Shown piece by piece: positions 48,629 through 60,038 of a stretch of 64,000 nucleotides of DNA (position 1 is its first letter; each line of letters opens with the position of its first letter). The stretch spans positions 124,001 through 188,000 of the forward strand of contig JAQPZY010001405.1 of assembly GCA_029931535.1 (NCBI GenBank), read 5' to 3'. Made by a program: the position numbers and the translations under genes. Origin of the DNA: Margaritifera margaritifera (lineage: Eukaryota; Mollusca; Bivalvia; Unionida; Margaritiferidae). A model generated the notes under the pieces. It was not told the origin of the DNA and ran no database searches. It saw only the letters and a list, made by a program, of their open reading frames with translations.

Positions 48629-49380
48629 TGTATAATTATAAACCTTAAGCTGAATGGTAATCAAAATGACTGTAGGTAATGTTAGCAGGATGTATAATTA
48701 TAAACCTTAAGCTGAATGGTAATCAAAATGACTGTAGGTAATGTTAGCAGGATGTATATTTATAAACCTTAAGCTGAATGGTAATCAAAATGACTGTAGG
48801 TAATGTTAGCAGGATGTATATTTATAAACCTTAAGCTGAATGGTAATCAAAATGACTGTAGGTAATGTTAGCAGGATGTATAATTATAAACCTTAAGCTG
48901 AATGGTAATCAAAATGACTGTAGGTAATGTTAGCAGGGTGTATAATTATAAACCTTAAGCTGAATGGTAATCAAAATGACTGTAGGTAATGTTAGCAGGA
49001 TGTATAATTATAAACCTTAAGCTGAATGGTAATCAAAATGACTGTAGGTAATGTTAGCAGGATGTATAATTATAAACCTTAAGCTGAATGGTAATCAAAA
49101 TGACTGTAGGTAATGTTAGCAGGATGTATAATTATAAACCTTAAGCTGAATGGTAATCAAAATGACTGTAGGTAATGTTAGCAGGATGTATAATTATAAA
49201 CCTTAAGCTGAATGGTAATCAAAATGACTGTAGGTAATGTTAGCAGGATGTATAATTATAAACCTTAAGCTGAATGGTAATCAAAATGACTGTAGGTAAT
49301 GTTAGCAGGATGTATAATTATAAACCTTAAGCTGAATGGTAATCAAAATGACTGTAGGTAATGTTAGCAGGATGTATAAA
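48629..49380. repeat. 62-bp minisatellite, 12 near-identical copies
   Basis: Units with tgtataattataaacctta, agctgaatggtaatcaaaat and gactgtaggtaatgttagca. Only three substitutions were noticed across the array (two copies with atatttat, one with agggtg). Such homogeneity is unusual among the arrays in this window and indicates recent amplification or gene conversion. Confidence 0.97.
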
Positions 49381-49425
49381 CCAGAGGGATGGTAAGCAAC
49401 TTCCTCAAGTAAATATAACCCAATC

Positions 49426-49701
49426 CAGGACCGCCGACCGAAACTCCGGGTCCCTGGGTAGAGCAGTCATGGGCCCCAAAACTAGTTTAATTTTTGCATA
49501 TAAAAACCTGCGTACAGTTTTGCATATAAAAAAACCTGTAATAATCTACCATAACTTAGACTCTTGCAATGACAAATTTTTAATCTTTACTGCAAAGATT
49601 AATTTATTTTGTATAACTGAGTTGACGGCGGGCCCCTATAAATCGCCGGGCCCATGGGAAATTTCCCCCCCCCTCGAGAGAGAGAGAGAGGGGGGGGCCT
49701 G
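49426..49701. mobile_element. Possible short hAT-like element
   Basis: A GC-rich island starts caggaccgccgacc and ends gggggggcctg, with internal gggtccctgggtagagcag and gggcccctataaatcgccgg. CAGG...CCTG ends and G/C-rich subterminal regions fit non-autonomous hAT-type elements, but arms match only over a few bases and no clear 8-bp target duplication is seen. A short (GA)n lies at 49677-49690. Confidence 0.3.
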
Positions 49702-49765
49702 TCCCCACTCACTCACATCCCACCCCTAACCTATCATAAAGATGAATATATAGTTTTAAAAAAGC

Positions 49766-50399
49766 GCATAACTCTTCTGAAAATAGTGTTAGTACAATGA
49801 TTTGTCGACATGCATATCTTCTGATGATTGATGATGACCATAGTATATACTAAATTTCATATAAATCAACTGAAAACTTCAAGAGTAGTTACATTCACAA
49901 AAGTATGTCATACATTGCATCCAGTTGTAAGTCAAAGAGGTCAATAACGCTTTCAAAAATGATGGGGGTACAGCGATTTGTCAATATTTGCATCTGTAGA
50001 TGATGACCATGATATGTACCATGTCTCACAACAATCAAATGATAAAAAAAATGCAAGAAAAATTGCTGAACGAGTTGCGCTAATGCGATTGTGCCATACA
50101 TTGCATTAAGCTACAAAACAAAACTGGGCACAATATCTACATCGTGGGATCATAGTGATTTGTCCATATGAGCTCCTTGGTGATAACTATACTATTTATT
50201 AAGTTTCGTGGCAATCCATCAAAAACTGAGGGTCTAATGGCGCTAGTGAGATTGTGTCATACACTACGTCAAGCTGCAATCCAAAAAGGGCAATAACTCT
50301 AACAAAAATTGGGTGAGAAAATGATTTCTCGATATGCGCATCTTCAGGTGATGACCATGATATTTATCAAGTTTAATGGCAATGCATTAAAAATTGCGG

Positions 50400-50403
<4 letters not shown>
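49766..50403. repeat. Diverged tandem repeat, about 4 units of 160-190 bp
   Basis: Four units start near 49766, 49941, 50129 and 50290 with caataactct-like sequence, followed by gatttgtc(g/a)atatgcat, gatgatgaccatgatat-ta, a segment with caatc-atcaaaaact, and then gcgatt/gagattgtg-catacattgca. Units differ at roughly a third of positions. This resembles a dispersed tandem repeat I associate with bivalve genomes. Frames across it on the minus strand are shadows. Confidence 0.75.

Positions 50404-50477
<74 letters not shown>
50404..50477. repeat. (AT)n microsatellite
   Basis: About 74 bp of AT directly at the end of the diverged tandem repeat. Confidence 0.98.
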
Positions 50478-50479
<2 letters not shown>

Positions 50480-50746
50480 AAACAAATAAATTTGATGCCA
50501 GTTGTGTTTTTTTTTATAGGAAATCTGTGCATTTTCCTTTGGTGATCCCGTGTCCTTTATCACAGGAGGTTATAAGCAAACAATGATATTTTGGAACACC
50601 AAAGAACTCAAATTGTCACCAGTCTGCTTGAAATTACTGATGCAAGGTCGTTATATAACCCACATGTAATTACCGTTCTGTATATTATAGTAAAATACAG
50701 TATGTTGAGTGTCGTACAATGCTAAGTATATCTTGTGTACAGATTA

Positions 50747-50935
50747 CTTGTATATTTAAACACACTGGAACAGTAGGTATTACTCTTAACCACCGGTTAT
50801 CCCCTATCCTTGTTGACATGAAATCGTCTTTGTTTATAAACACGGGCCATAATACCGTTATTGACTTACACTTGCTGACGACAGGGACGAGATGTATGCA
50901 ATCAACGTTTACAGCGAACATCGACTTAGGAATAA
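50747..50935 (-). CDS. Possible orphan exon, product unknown
   Basis: The minus strand is open for about 90 codons across a segment with more CpG and GC than its flanks. The reading contains WPVFINKDDFMSTRIGDNRW, a balanced composition that looks protein-like. A donor-like gtaatc follows LNIQ near 50747 and acceptor-like AGs lie near 50947 and 50936. The plus strand is open over nearly the same span, which weakens the case. I do not recognise the protein. Inference only. Confidence 0.22.
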
Positions 50936-50977
50936 CTCGAAAGCATGCGAGGTATGTCAAGGATTATAATCTGTAGA

Positions 50978-52240
50978 TCTTTCGATGGTCAAATTTTAGT
51001 ACCTCCGGCATACTTCTGCGTGACTATTATTTACTTATCTCAATGTTGCGCTCTATTCATATCAGTTCGACGTGCTTATAGTGCGCACATTAACAAGTTT
51101 ATCTACTCGTACACCCGTGTAATAATGAAAATATGATATAATAAAACATTTATTCCTATGATGATAAAATAAATAAATGAATTAACTAATTTATTTCCTT
51201 ATTTATTCCTCATCATCAATCTTTATTTCCTCTTTTCAGAGATAAGGATGCAAAGGAAAAAGAAAAAATATTGAATTAGTTATATACAATGAACAGAGGT
51301 GTACATGAGAGGAGTCTCTTAGATCCGCAGCTTCCCTATGAGAATTCTTATATGAGGACACTATACTTATTAAAAAGTATGGTGCACTCTTGCGCAATCC
51401 TCCAATACTTAATTATTGTACACATCATCATTATTTTACAGAAAATAATATTTTATATGTAATGTCAAAAAATAGCATGCACGAAGGCATGAATATCCAG
51501 ATTTCTACGATCACATGTCTTCCAAATCTTGATAATTTAAAAATCGATCTTATTACTATGAAAAGAATCCATGAATTACAGTTGCAGATATTTCCTACCT
51601 GCAAAAATAAATGATTTGTGTTTATAATGTCACAATGTTCACACTCAAACTGACATAAATTACACGTAATTGCAATAGGAAGCAGCTGTTTAATTAACAC
51701 GGGTAACAATAATATTAATATCTCTGAATTAACTTATCCAAAAATACTAAATTTCTGCCTTGCCTCATCAAGAAGTTACCAATTTAATAAAGTTTCTACA
51801 TTTAAAATAATAACTAACATATTTATTTGTATATTTTTCAGTTCGCTTTACCAAACAAAAGTCACATATATGCTTATTTTCTCAAATCAACGTAAGTGTA
51901 CTCCACAAATAAAATACATCGCTATGTGTTTTCATGACCAATTTCAATGGACGTTAGAAAATTCAGTTAACAATTACGATATTATTTAAGGAGAAAAAAA
52001 AAGAGATATGATCAGGTCAAAAGATTTGGGTTCTCTGCATGATAATCCCTTCTTTGATTTGTGTCATACAACTTTATTGGGCTGATGGCAGCATACAATA
52101 GATACGTAGTTTATCCGCTTTAAGACTGGTTATCAATTTTTTCTTCTTTCTTCTATTTTGCGTCCTTTGTTTGTATATTTCCCCGCCATTGAAACATGTA
52201 GGAGTCAAGAACTTTTCTCGGTTTTTGTGTTTAGTGTTTG
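50978..52240. other. Unassigned AT-rich stretch
   Basis: Frames at 50945-51136, 51390-51614 and 51431-51709 have no supporting features. Confidence 0.4.
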
Positions 52241-52261
52241 CTTGTTTTGTGGATGTAAATT

Positions 52262-52305
52262 GTTTCTTCGCCTGACGAAGAGCTTGTTTAGCTCGAACCG
52301 TTGGG
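52262..52305 (+). ncRNA. Hammerhead-like / Penelope-type motif, probably inactive
   Basis: The sequence ctgacga, a 5-bp stem gagct/agctc with a tgttt loop, and then cgaac resembles the conserved core of hammerhead ribozymes (CUGANGA, stem II, GAAA), which occur in Penelope-like retroelements. Here GAAA is replaced by GAAC and stem III with the GUC cleavage site could not be placed, so activity is unlikely. No Penelope RT or GIY-YIG frame was found nearby. Confidence 0.3.
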
Positions 52306-52401
52306 AAACTGTTTTGCATTTGCGTTGTCATAAATTTTTGTGTCAGTACATATATCAGTAAATACAATTTCAGATCTTGGTTCGCTTTTATTTAACGTAT
52401 C

Positions 52402-52689
52402 TTGCTGGTACTTGGTAATACGTTGCCCTACATAATTATCATTACAAAACCGTATGTAAGTAACACTGACTCCCCTAAAAACGTCAGTAATCTGTCTGGA
52501 TTAGAATCAAAGGATATGAAGGTCACGACTTTTACACGTCATCCAAGTAAATACATCACAAATTTAGACATTATAATTTCTCAGAGTCTTACTCAGGCTG
52601 GTTTCATCGAAAACGTCTCGGTTAAAAGAGTATTCTTTGGGGAATTACCTAAAGAACTGATCGAATTTTCCGTGAAATGTTGCAGATAG
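52402..52689 (+). CDS. ORF of unknown function, possible terminal exon
   Basis: A 95-codon plus-strand frame ending in TAG at 52687-52689. The second half reads as an ordinary soluble protein segment, including GELPKELIEFSVKCCR at its end, with hydrophobic positions spaced as in helices and strands. No signal peptide, domain or homologue was recognised. It could be the last exon of a host gene (an AG lies before GATATGAAG at about 52514) or a fragment of the retroelement suggested by the hammerhead-like motif just upstream. No clear AATAAA was seen within 100 bp downstream. Confidence 0.25.
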   Translation: MLVLGNTLPYIIIITKPYVSNTDSPKNVSNLSGLESKDMKVTTFTRHPSKYITNLDIIISQSLTQAGFIENVSVKRVFFGELPKELIEFSVKCCR

Positions 52690-55234
52690 CACTTTATAAT
52701 TTTCTTCATGTACACTATTCAAATGGAGGGTTCTGTTTAAATTTATTTTAAAATCTTCAGTACATGAAAACTCAGTGTCCGTTGTTCTTGAAAGAAAATA
52801 TATCGTGGATTAAATTTATGATATTTTGACTGTAAAAAATGTGAATCTCACAATAGTTTAGTAGGTGTTATCTTCCTCTAATTTGTGTGTGGAACTAACG
52901 TCACCTCGGCTTTTACAGAGAGTATTTTGTACTCCACAGTGTAAGCCAGAAAGGACAAATAAGTACATGAAATATCTAACCAAAGTTTTTTTGTTTTTTT
53001 TTTAATTCAATTTCTGCAAGTGTAGATGGAAAAACCCTTTCAATGTAACTCCTAATCTTCTAAAATAGTACCATTATTTCAAGAATTTCCTTCGTGTATT
53101 CTCTGAATTTACTAGTACATAGTTTATTAATTCGTAGTTATTCGGCAAGGAAATAGTTATCCGAACAAAAATATAATCGCGATTTTCATTTATTTACCCT
53201 TAAAGAAAGAGGTTGACATATGTTTTTTTTTCTCTTTTCTTTCTCATTTTCTTTTTTCTTTCCTTTTTTTTAAATATTATCTCAAAGATAGTCGAGACCG
53301 CTCGGGTCTCTGTACTTGCCTGACTCTATGCTATATCCTCTTGCATCATTATGGAGGATTTGTGAATATTTACAAATACAAGTGCACTTAGTAACCTTGC
53401 ATGTCGGATTTGTTTGTCTCATTCGGCAAGATAGGAATAGATATATCGCTCTGTAGAGTAAGAATTTGAATTTTTATGCAGCCAAAGAAAATGAGACATA
53501 CTATGACTTGCATAAGCTTTCAAAGATGGACTGTTTCCTTGGAAATACGTTTGTTCTTTGGCTCATAGCCTTCTGTTAGTTTAATGTGGATGTGCTGAAC
53601 GAAAGGTCGAGGACCCAGATGGGCTATCCAGCCCAAAATAATCTGTGATCATTTAATCTTTTGTAACATTGCTTGGAAACAAATTAAGAAGGGTAATAGT
53701 GTTATAGCTACTTTACTTTTTGCCTTGAACCATATTTTCCGTTCGCCAGAATTTAAAAAACACAGAAATAAGTGCTTATTTGCTTTTGATTGCAAGTTCT
53801 GACCATACCAAAGCCAATATTTCCATTTTGAAATAACTGTACAATCACTACATTTATGGAGTGTTTGTATGCTTGTCCTATTCAAGCTTAACGTCATACA
53901 CGATAGTAAACAGGGCAGGGACTTGATTTAAAATTTTGTCGGTAATTTTAGACAATGCCACCTCACGTTTATTTTGGGGCTAAATTTCATGAATTTTGTA
54001 CGAGTAAATTCTACCGGAGAAGCTTTTTTATTTTATATTGGATGTATAAGGATGTGACAATGTGTTCTACAATCCCGCTTAAAAATGTCGGCTATTAAAG
54101 GTGATCGTTTTTACTTATGTTGTTTCTTTAAAACTTGTAACTGGTGAAATCAACATAGTACATCGCCTACCACTATATATTCGGTACGGGGCATGTTTCA
54201 ACTGTTCAATTTAAATATCAGGGAGAGGGAATAACAAGGGAGTTGAAAGGCAAGAAAATTATTTGTACACAAATACGAATGGGCTATATTCAAAGATGCG
54301 ACATCTCATATTTTTCAAAGAGGAGACATATCTCATATTTTTTCAAAGATGAGACACATTTCATATTTTTCAAGCTAAAGTGTTAACAGGACTTCTTAGA
54401 GTTTGTTGTATCACTGAGAAATTAACAACAACTTCCCAGCAAAATATCATACGTGCAATTGTATGTCTGCGTGAAAGGACTGGGTGGGGAGGGGGAGAGA
54501 ATAAATGAGGGAGAGATTAAACAAGCCTGTTACTAAATATACTTCATTATCGACACCTTGCACAGTTTACCTACCTGCATGATATCTTGCCTATGGTCTT
54601 AAGTCGCATGCCAACAAGGAGAGTAAGTCTAGAAAAAGAAAGAAAAAAGTATAACAAGGCGCTTTCACACACAGGCTCTCCGAGGTAAAAATTGTTTCAT
54701 TTTTTACAGAATTGATTACAATCAACAATCGACAGAAACTGCATGATTTTCCTTTTATTCTAACAGCACTTTCCAAAGCGAACTAGATAATGAAAAGGTT
54801 AATCCTACCTCGCCATAAAACAACGTTTTAATCTTTCAATCCTACCTCGCCATAAATCAGCATTTTAATCTTTCAATCCTGTCTTCACCTATTTGTGTGC
54901 GTCATTAAAGATGCGTTTTGTTTTGGCAACTGTGAAACACTTCAAACGCCCACTTAAAAAGGTATGGTAATATTGTCCTTCACCATCTTTGATGCCAATT
55001 AAGCAGATGGGCTTATATATAAAAAAAGTGCTTTTATCTGACATCGTGACACATTTTCAGTTCAGTAGTATGTTCTCCTTATCACGTATATGATCATGGA
55101 TTACATACTACAAATATTGCGTGGTTATCAAATGATATACGTACAGCTTTAAAAAGAAACGGTAAAAAGATAATCAACAAAAGCTAGAAAGGAAAGGATC
55201 GACGAGTATAAGCAACCTTTATAACAAATTGTTG
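52690..55234. other. Unassigned stretch with short repeats
   Basis: Three degenerate units with tctcatatttttcaaagatg lie at 54290-54372, and a 37-bp duplication with ttaatcctacctcgccataa at 54798-54880. A hairpin gagaccgctcgggtctc is at 53295-53311. The 82-codon minus frame at 53649-53897 has no domain evidence. Confidence 0.35.
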
Positions 55235-55262
55235 TAATAATAATAATAATAATAATAATAAT
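55235..55262. repeat. (TAA)n microsatellite
   Basis: Nine TAA/AAT units at the 3' edge of a minus-strand LINE fragment; likely its tail. Confidence 0.95.
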
Positions 55263-55570
55263 CTGATATTAAACGCTTCATATATAAATGTAGCTAATGT
55301 ACATATTGTTTTCTTATTTCTAGAAGATAACAATCTAATGCACCTATACATGGATGTTTTGTTCAGAAGTACTTTTTGATTACATTTACACGTAAATTAG
55401 TATATATTCGACACACTAAAAGAAAATGATATTCATCTTCAATATCATAGTTGTCACACATCATACATTGTCTTTAACTTCTATCGATTATATTGCTTCC
55501 ATATCTCCCAGTTTCAATTCTAAGTTTATTAGAAAACACCCAGAGTTTTGTCGAAGCTGATCTATGTTTA
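55263..55570 (-). pseudogene. LINE ORF2 C-terminal fragment, minus strand
   Basis: On the minus strand, from about 55530, the reading NKLRIETGRYGSNIIDRS is followed by QCMMCDNYDIEDEYHFLLVC and RIYTNLR. This is the Cys/His C-terminal domain (C..C....D.EDEYHF...C..Y...R) of the same LINE group as the element at 31.4-35.9 kb, whose corresponding part is LRLSSHQLTIDTSRYGANRI. The tail reads with one stop and shift to about 55265 and then enters an ATT-repeat tail. Upstream coding at 55570-55700 is too decayed to read. Confidence 0.82.
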
Positions 55571-56090
55571 TGGTTACTACAAATTTTGAAATTTACCATT
55601 ACTGTATGGATACACACAAGAAATATGCATGTAATTAGCTATTTATGTATTGACGTTTCTTTGCCTCATTTAGTTGATTTGCAAAATTTTAAAAGTAATA
55701 GTGATTTTTATTTCTTATGAAACTCATAGCCCACGCTCATTCTCTATTTACCGTCTCAGAAGGGAGTAGGGAAGACTTGCGCATTATGCAAACAGAAAAG
55801 AACCAAAACTTCAATTTAAATTTCAAAAATATATCCCCTTTTCTTTGTGATCCCAACCAATCCGTATTTTTCTTCTTTGAACAGGCAGTTTACTATATAT
55901 AATACGCGACTGTCACCCCATTGCGTTTCAAAAGTACCAACGTTTTAAAGTATCTACATTGTGCGCATGCGTGGTATGGTTAATGGAAGACTCGATGATT
56001 TCTGAGATGCTTTGGGGTGAACAATTTTAAAGGTTTAAAGGTTTTTCAAGTGTTTGGGACATTAACTGAAATGTGACGGGTCCATTGTAA
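55571..56090. other. Unassigned, may include LINE 5' UTR
   Basis: The right part precedes the plus-strand ORF1 and may be its 5' UTR. The frames at 55493-55720 and 55717-55902 are shadows of the minus-strand LINE or chance frames. Confidence 0.35.
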
Positions 56091-57060
56091 GTGGAACGCT
56101 TCGATAAAAATAAATGCCTAGCAAATTTTAAAAGAGAAAGCGCTGAAAGGCAAACTATCCCTATACACTGTAACGACGTAAACAATTTGTCACGTAGTGT
56201 GTACATGCATGATCACTTAGATGGAATGACAAAATCTGATATGGAGAGCAACTGTGCTGAAATAATTGGAGCAACTTCTGTTTTATTTGAAGATATGATT
56301 CATACCAGCCAAACAAATTTACCAAGTCAGTGTGCTACAAATGTTGGCTCTCCATATGGGTCATCTTCATACACATTGTCTAGTACTCCTGCACCACAGG
56401 TATTGCACGTGATACCACATCATGTCAGTGGCCGAGGTCAATTTGATATTGTTGGCTACCTTGCCGACATTGTTGCTAGACCTTGATCAAATGCTTCATG
56501 AAATACACTTAAAACTCGACCGGCTGGTTGTCACTAAACAAAACTTATCAAACTTTAAAACAGGATGGCATTGTTTGCAGTGAATTGAGATCCCTGTACT
56601 CTGTCTGCCATGACAGAGAAGAAAGCAAATGAGCGTGTGGACAATATGAAAGATCGCGAAGATGCAATCTAGTTTGCTACAGGGACATTTGATGCTAGAG
56701 TGCAAAATTTGGAGAATGACAATGCAAAAGTGAAAGAAGATTTGATAGATCTAAAGCAAAATCCGTACAGTATAACCTACTTCTTACGTAGCCAGAGGAA
56801 CACGAGCACAAGAAAGTACACGAGACTGAAGAGGTACTGCGACAGTTCGTTGTGGACAAATTGAAAATGCCAAGGGAGATAAGTTGAAGACATTAAGGTA
56901 AATAGGGGACACAGGGCAAATAATGAGAGGATTACAACGCCAAGAACAGATGTAGCGAATTTTAACAACCACAAGGACCGGGAAAACATCAGGAAACAAA
57001 TCAAGTGAATTAGAGACTAATAAATCTGCATAAATGAACAGTTCAAAGAAGTAATTGAAT
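56091..57060 (+). pseudogene. LINE ORF1 (L1-type RNA-binding protein), frameshifted
   Basis: The first 131 codons are open (56091-56486): a basic start, then a Ser/Thr/Pro-rich region. After a shift the reading continues with LHEIHLKLDRLVVTKQNLSN (56493-56551), a coiled-coil-like heptad region, then ARVKNLENDNAKVKEDLIDL (about 56694-56753), and an RRM-like part with VLRQFVVDKLKMPREI, VNR-HRANNERITTP-like and VANFNNHKDRENIRKQIK (56955-57006). This order (disordered N-terminus, coiled coil, RRM, C-terminal domain) is that of L1-type ORF1p, a nucleic acid chaperone of LINE particles. The end is lost in a tandem repeat beginning at 57064. At least four frameshifts or stops were seen. Confidence 0.8.
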
Positions 57061-57063
57061 AGC

Positions 57064-57440
57064 TCGTAAGCTATATCCAGTCTATATCCAGTAAGCTATA
57101 TCCAGTCAATATCTAGTAAGCTATATCCAGTCTATATCCAGTAAGCTATATCCAGTCTATATCCAGTAAGCTATATCCAGTCTATATCCAGTAAGCTATA
57201 TCCAGTCTATATCCAGTAAGCTATATTCAGTCTATATCCAGTAAGCTATATCCAGTCTATATCCAGTAAGCTATATCCAGTAAGCTATATACAGTAAGCT
57301 ATATCCAGTAAGCTATATCCAGTAAGCTATATCCAGTAAGCTATATCCAGTAAGTTATATCCAGTCTATATCCAGTAAGCTATATCCAGTCTATATCCAG
57401 TAAGCTATATCCAGTCTATATCCAGTAAGCTATATCCAGA
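57064..57440. repeat. 14/11-bp composite minisatellite
   Basis: Units taagctatatccag and tctatatccag alternate, giving a 25-bp higher-order period, with a run of plain 14-bp units at 57255-57345. It occupies the junction between LINE ORF1 and ORF2. Confidence 0.95.
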
Positions 57441-57444
57441 AATA

Positions 57445-57775
57445 GTCCTGTGAATCGCATGAACTATATTTGTTTCGAACTGCAATGGTCTTACAGAGTT
57501 CAAAAAAGGATAAAGATTTTTGAAACTGTAATGGTCTTACAGAGTTCAAAAAAGGATAAAGATTTTTGAAACTGTAATGGTCTTACAGAGTTCAAAAAAG
57601 GATAAAGATTTTTGAAACTGTAATGGTTTTACAGAGTTCAAAATAGGATAAAGATTTTTGAAACTGTAATGGTCTTACCGAGTCCAAACAACAAGATGAA
57701 GATTTTGTAGAAGTTTTGAAGAAAAGGGAAATCATTTACTTAGTGAAAAACATGGACTACTGTAACATATAAATT
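57445..57775 (+). pseudogene. Start of LINE ORF2 endonuclease with internal 46-bp repeats
   Basis: The plus strand reads NCNGLTEFKKR at the repeat unit and, in the last copy and beyond, GLTESKQQDEDFVEVLKKRE then IIYL. This matches the opening of CR1-type endonucleases (NGL....dedf...L...dii.L.ETW). The segment at 57478-57688 is a 46-bp tandem repeat (four full copies plus part) of the codons for CNGLTEFKK. It follows the ORF1 remnant in the same orientation, so both belong to one element that is cut off near 57775. Confidence 0.7.
57478..57688. repeat. 46-bp minisatellite, 4.5 copies
   Basis: Units start aactgtaatggtcttacaga and include gttcaaaaaaggataaag. Derived from LINE endonuclease sequence. 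Confidence 0.95.
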
Positions 57776-58232
57776 AAAATTAGCAAATTATACTGTTTTT
57801 CCTTTTTACATATATTTTCTGCTCATGAAAGCTAATAGAAACAGGGTTTGGGGTTGGGGGGTAATCATCTACATAAAGAATACAACAGTTGATGGTATAA
57901 ATAGTGTTACAAAATCTCATGATTGTTTCCCCTCTGAACATGATGTGTATGTATATTTTGCTTATATTTGACATGAGGGCTTCAGTACGTATAACTTTTT
58001 ATTATAGATCTTTACAAAAATGTTGGAAGATGATTAAATCTTTTTTATGATAAAGCAAAATATTTTCACTTCTGAAATTGTAATGCACAAGTTGCAAACT
58101 ATCCAGATTGTTGGATAAATTGATATTGACAATGATCATTATTTACCTGACTATCCCCTTTTGATGGTCTCTGTGGATAACACAGGTAAAAAAGAACATT
58201 GGTGTGTAACTAATATAACTATACAGAGCAAG
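57776..58232. other. Anonymous AT-rich sequence
   Basis: Nothing recognised; a G-rich patch lies at 57844-57862. Confidence 0.4.
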
Positions 58233-58234
58233 TA

Positions 58235-58460
58235 CAGTATATACTCGCGTATAAATCCGATCAAAATGCAAAAAAAAACATAGACCCTGATCTGCCGTCG
58301 CATAATGCGCCGGCAGGTCAGGGTCTATGTTGTTTGTTCTGCTGATTAGTCCTTACAAACTGCAGAGACCCATATCTGCCGGCGCATTATGCGACGGCAG
58401 ATCTGGGTGTTTGCAGTTCGCAGTTGGTGTTGGTATTGGTTTATACGCGAGTATAAACTG
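58235..58460. mobile_element. Foldback MITE, copy D (best preserved)
   Basis: Flanked by TA at 58233-58234 and 58461-58462. Termini cagtatatactcgcgtataa and ttatacgcgagtataaactg are inverted. The left module (58278-58328) is itself a palindrome with catagaccctgatctgcc on one side and ggcaggtcagggtctatg on the other, around a gcataatgcg centre. The right module (58361-58417) is the reverse complement of the left in its core. A spacer of about 32 bp containing gattagtcctta separates the modules. No coding capacity. Confidence 0.9.
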
Positions 58461-58620
58461 TAGTTGTGGGATAGCCAATTGACGGTTATTTAAAGATAAA
58501 GATTTAGGCATATTTACATGATAAATTAATGTTGGTCGTTGATTTTTACTTTAAGAAGAACATTGTTTTAAACTGTTGAGTAATTTTTAGGTACTTGATA
58601 TTAATTCATTTTCGGACCAT

Positions 58621-58647
58621 GCGCCAAAAGACCTCTCCGGGTGGCGC
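58621..58647. repeat. GC-rich hairpin
   Basis: gcgcca and tggcgc arms around a 15-nt loop in a local GC-rich patch. Confidence 0.6.
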
Positions 58648-58799
58648 GCGGGATAGGAATTCCTTTATGAATATTACCCGACTCTGGTACAAATAGTGGG
58701 CACATATTTACCGTTATGACTGCATGATCTAACATATTATGTTTTTGTACATGATTGAAAATGGTTTTATAAACATGCTAGGCGACGTTGGAAGCAAAC

Positions 58800-58925
<126 letters not shown>

Positions 58926-60038
58926 TGTCATTTTACAACCTTTTCCAAGCTGAAATGCACTTTTAAAAACTGTAAAATCTAATGCGACAAATGAATGTTA
59001 GAAGCCGTCCGCGTCGTCCTATTAGTGTTGACAAGCTACTTGCCTGTATTACTTCAATTCAAGTATATAGGCCCAAAATCACATGTATATTACATTATTA
59101 TCTAAAAAGATGTTATTTATGTATATAAAAAAGCCCTGAATTTAATACGAGTCGTGGCAAACACAGATTTGGTGCAGATTGGAAGGTCTTGTTCTGATTA
59201 TACTGGTCTTTAGTAAAATCTAAACTTGACTATGCGTCGAGTGTAGATCAGCTTGAAAATCATTCCTGCAGATGCTTGATCGGATACACAGTCTGGGACT
59301 TAAAATGTGTCTGTGAGTATTCAGAACTTTGCCTCCAGAAAGCCTCTATGCTGAGGAAAATGAACCAGCACTTTATCTCAGATAAACGAAACAGGTTCTT
59401 CAGTATACAACCAAACCATATTCCTATCCATTTAATCCCACAAAGGATGTAGTCTTATGATGGCCCATATACAAAATCTTGTTCGCTCAGAAGGCAAATT
59501 TAATTCCACCTTGTGGCATAGTAAATCGTCCTCACATAGAAATAGCAAAAATCAATGCTGGAAATCCTGCAAAATTATATGTTCCAAATTCAACACGTTT
59601 GTTTTAATTCTATCCCTCCCCCCTTATAATATTTGATCTTTGCCAATTCAAAACGTTCTGAACAAATGCACTTCTTTTTCAGAGTAAATTCAATGAAATC
59701 ATAGCCTCCTCACCCGTTTCTGTATGCAGACGATTAGAAAGATGGAGACAAGATTAGAGCTGCAGTTGCAACGCCCCAAGGCACCATCTCGACCCGGATA
59801 CCGGATAAAGCCTCCATTTTTACAGCAGAAATTACAACCATCCTCAAATCTTTGAACTGCACTGAAACCTCTCAAATTTCATCATCTTTTTGAACTCCCT
59901 TTCCACACTAAAAGCCTTAAATTGAATAACCTGTTAATATCCCATATCTTACAGAAACATGATTTGCTGAAACTCTGGAAAATGTTTTCTGTCACATTGG
60001 TATTAGTTTTACTGAAAAGGTATATAAAGACCAAAGTC

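Noticed and set aside
50719..50976. 85-codon plus-strand frame
   Set aside because: The opposite strand is open over the same span and looks more protein-like; at most one can be real.
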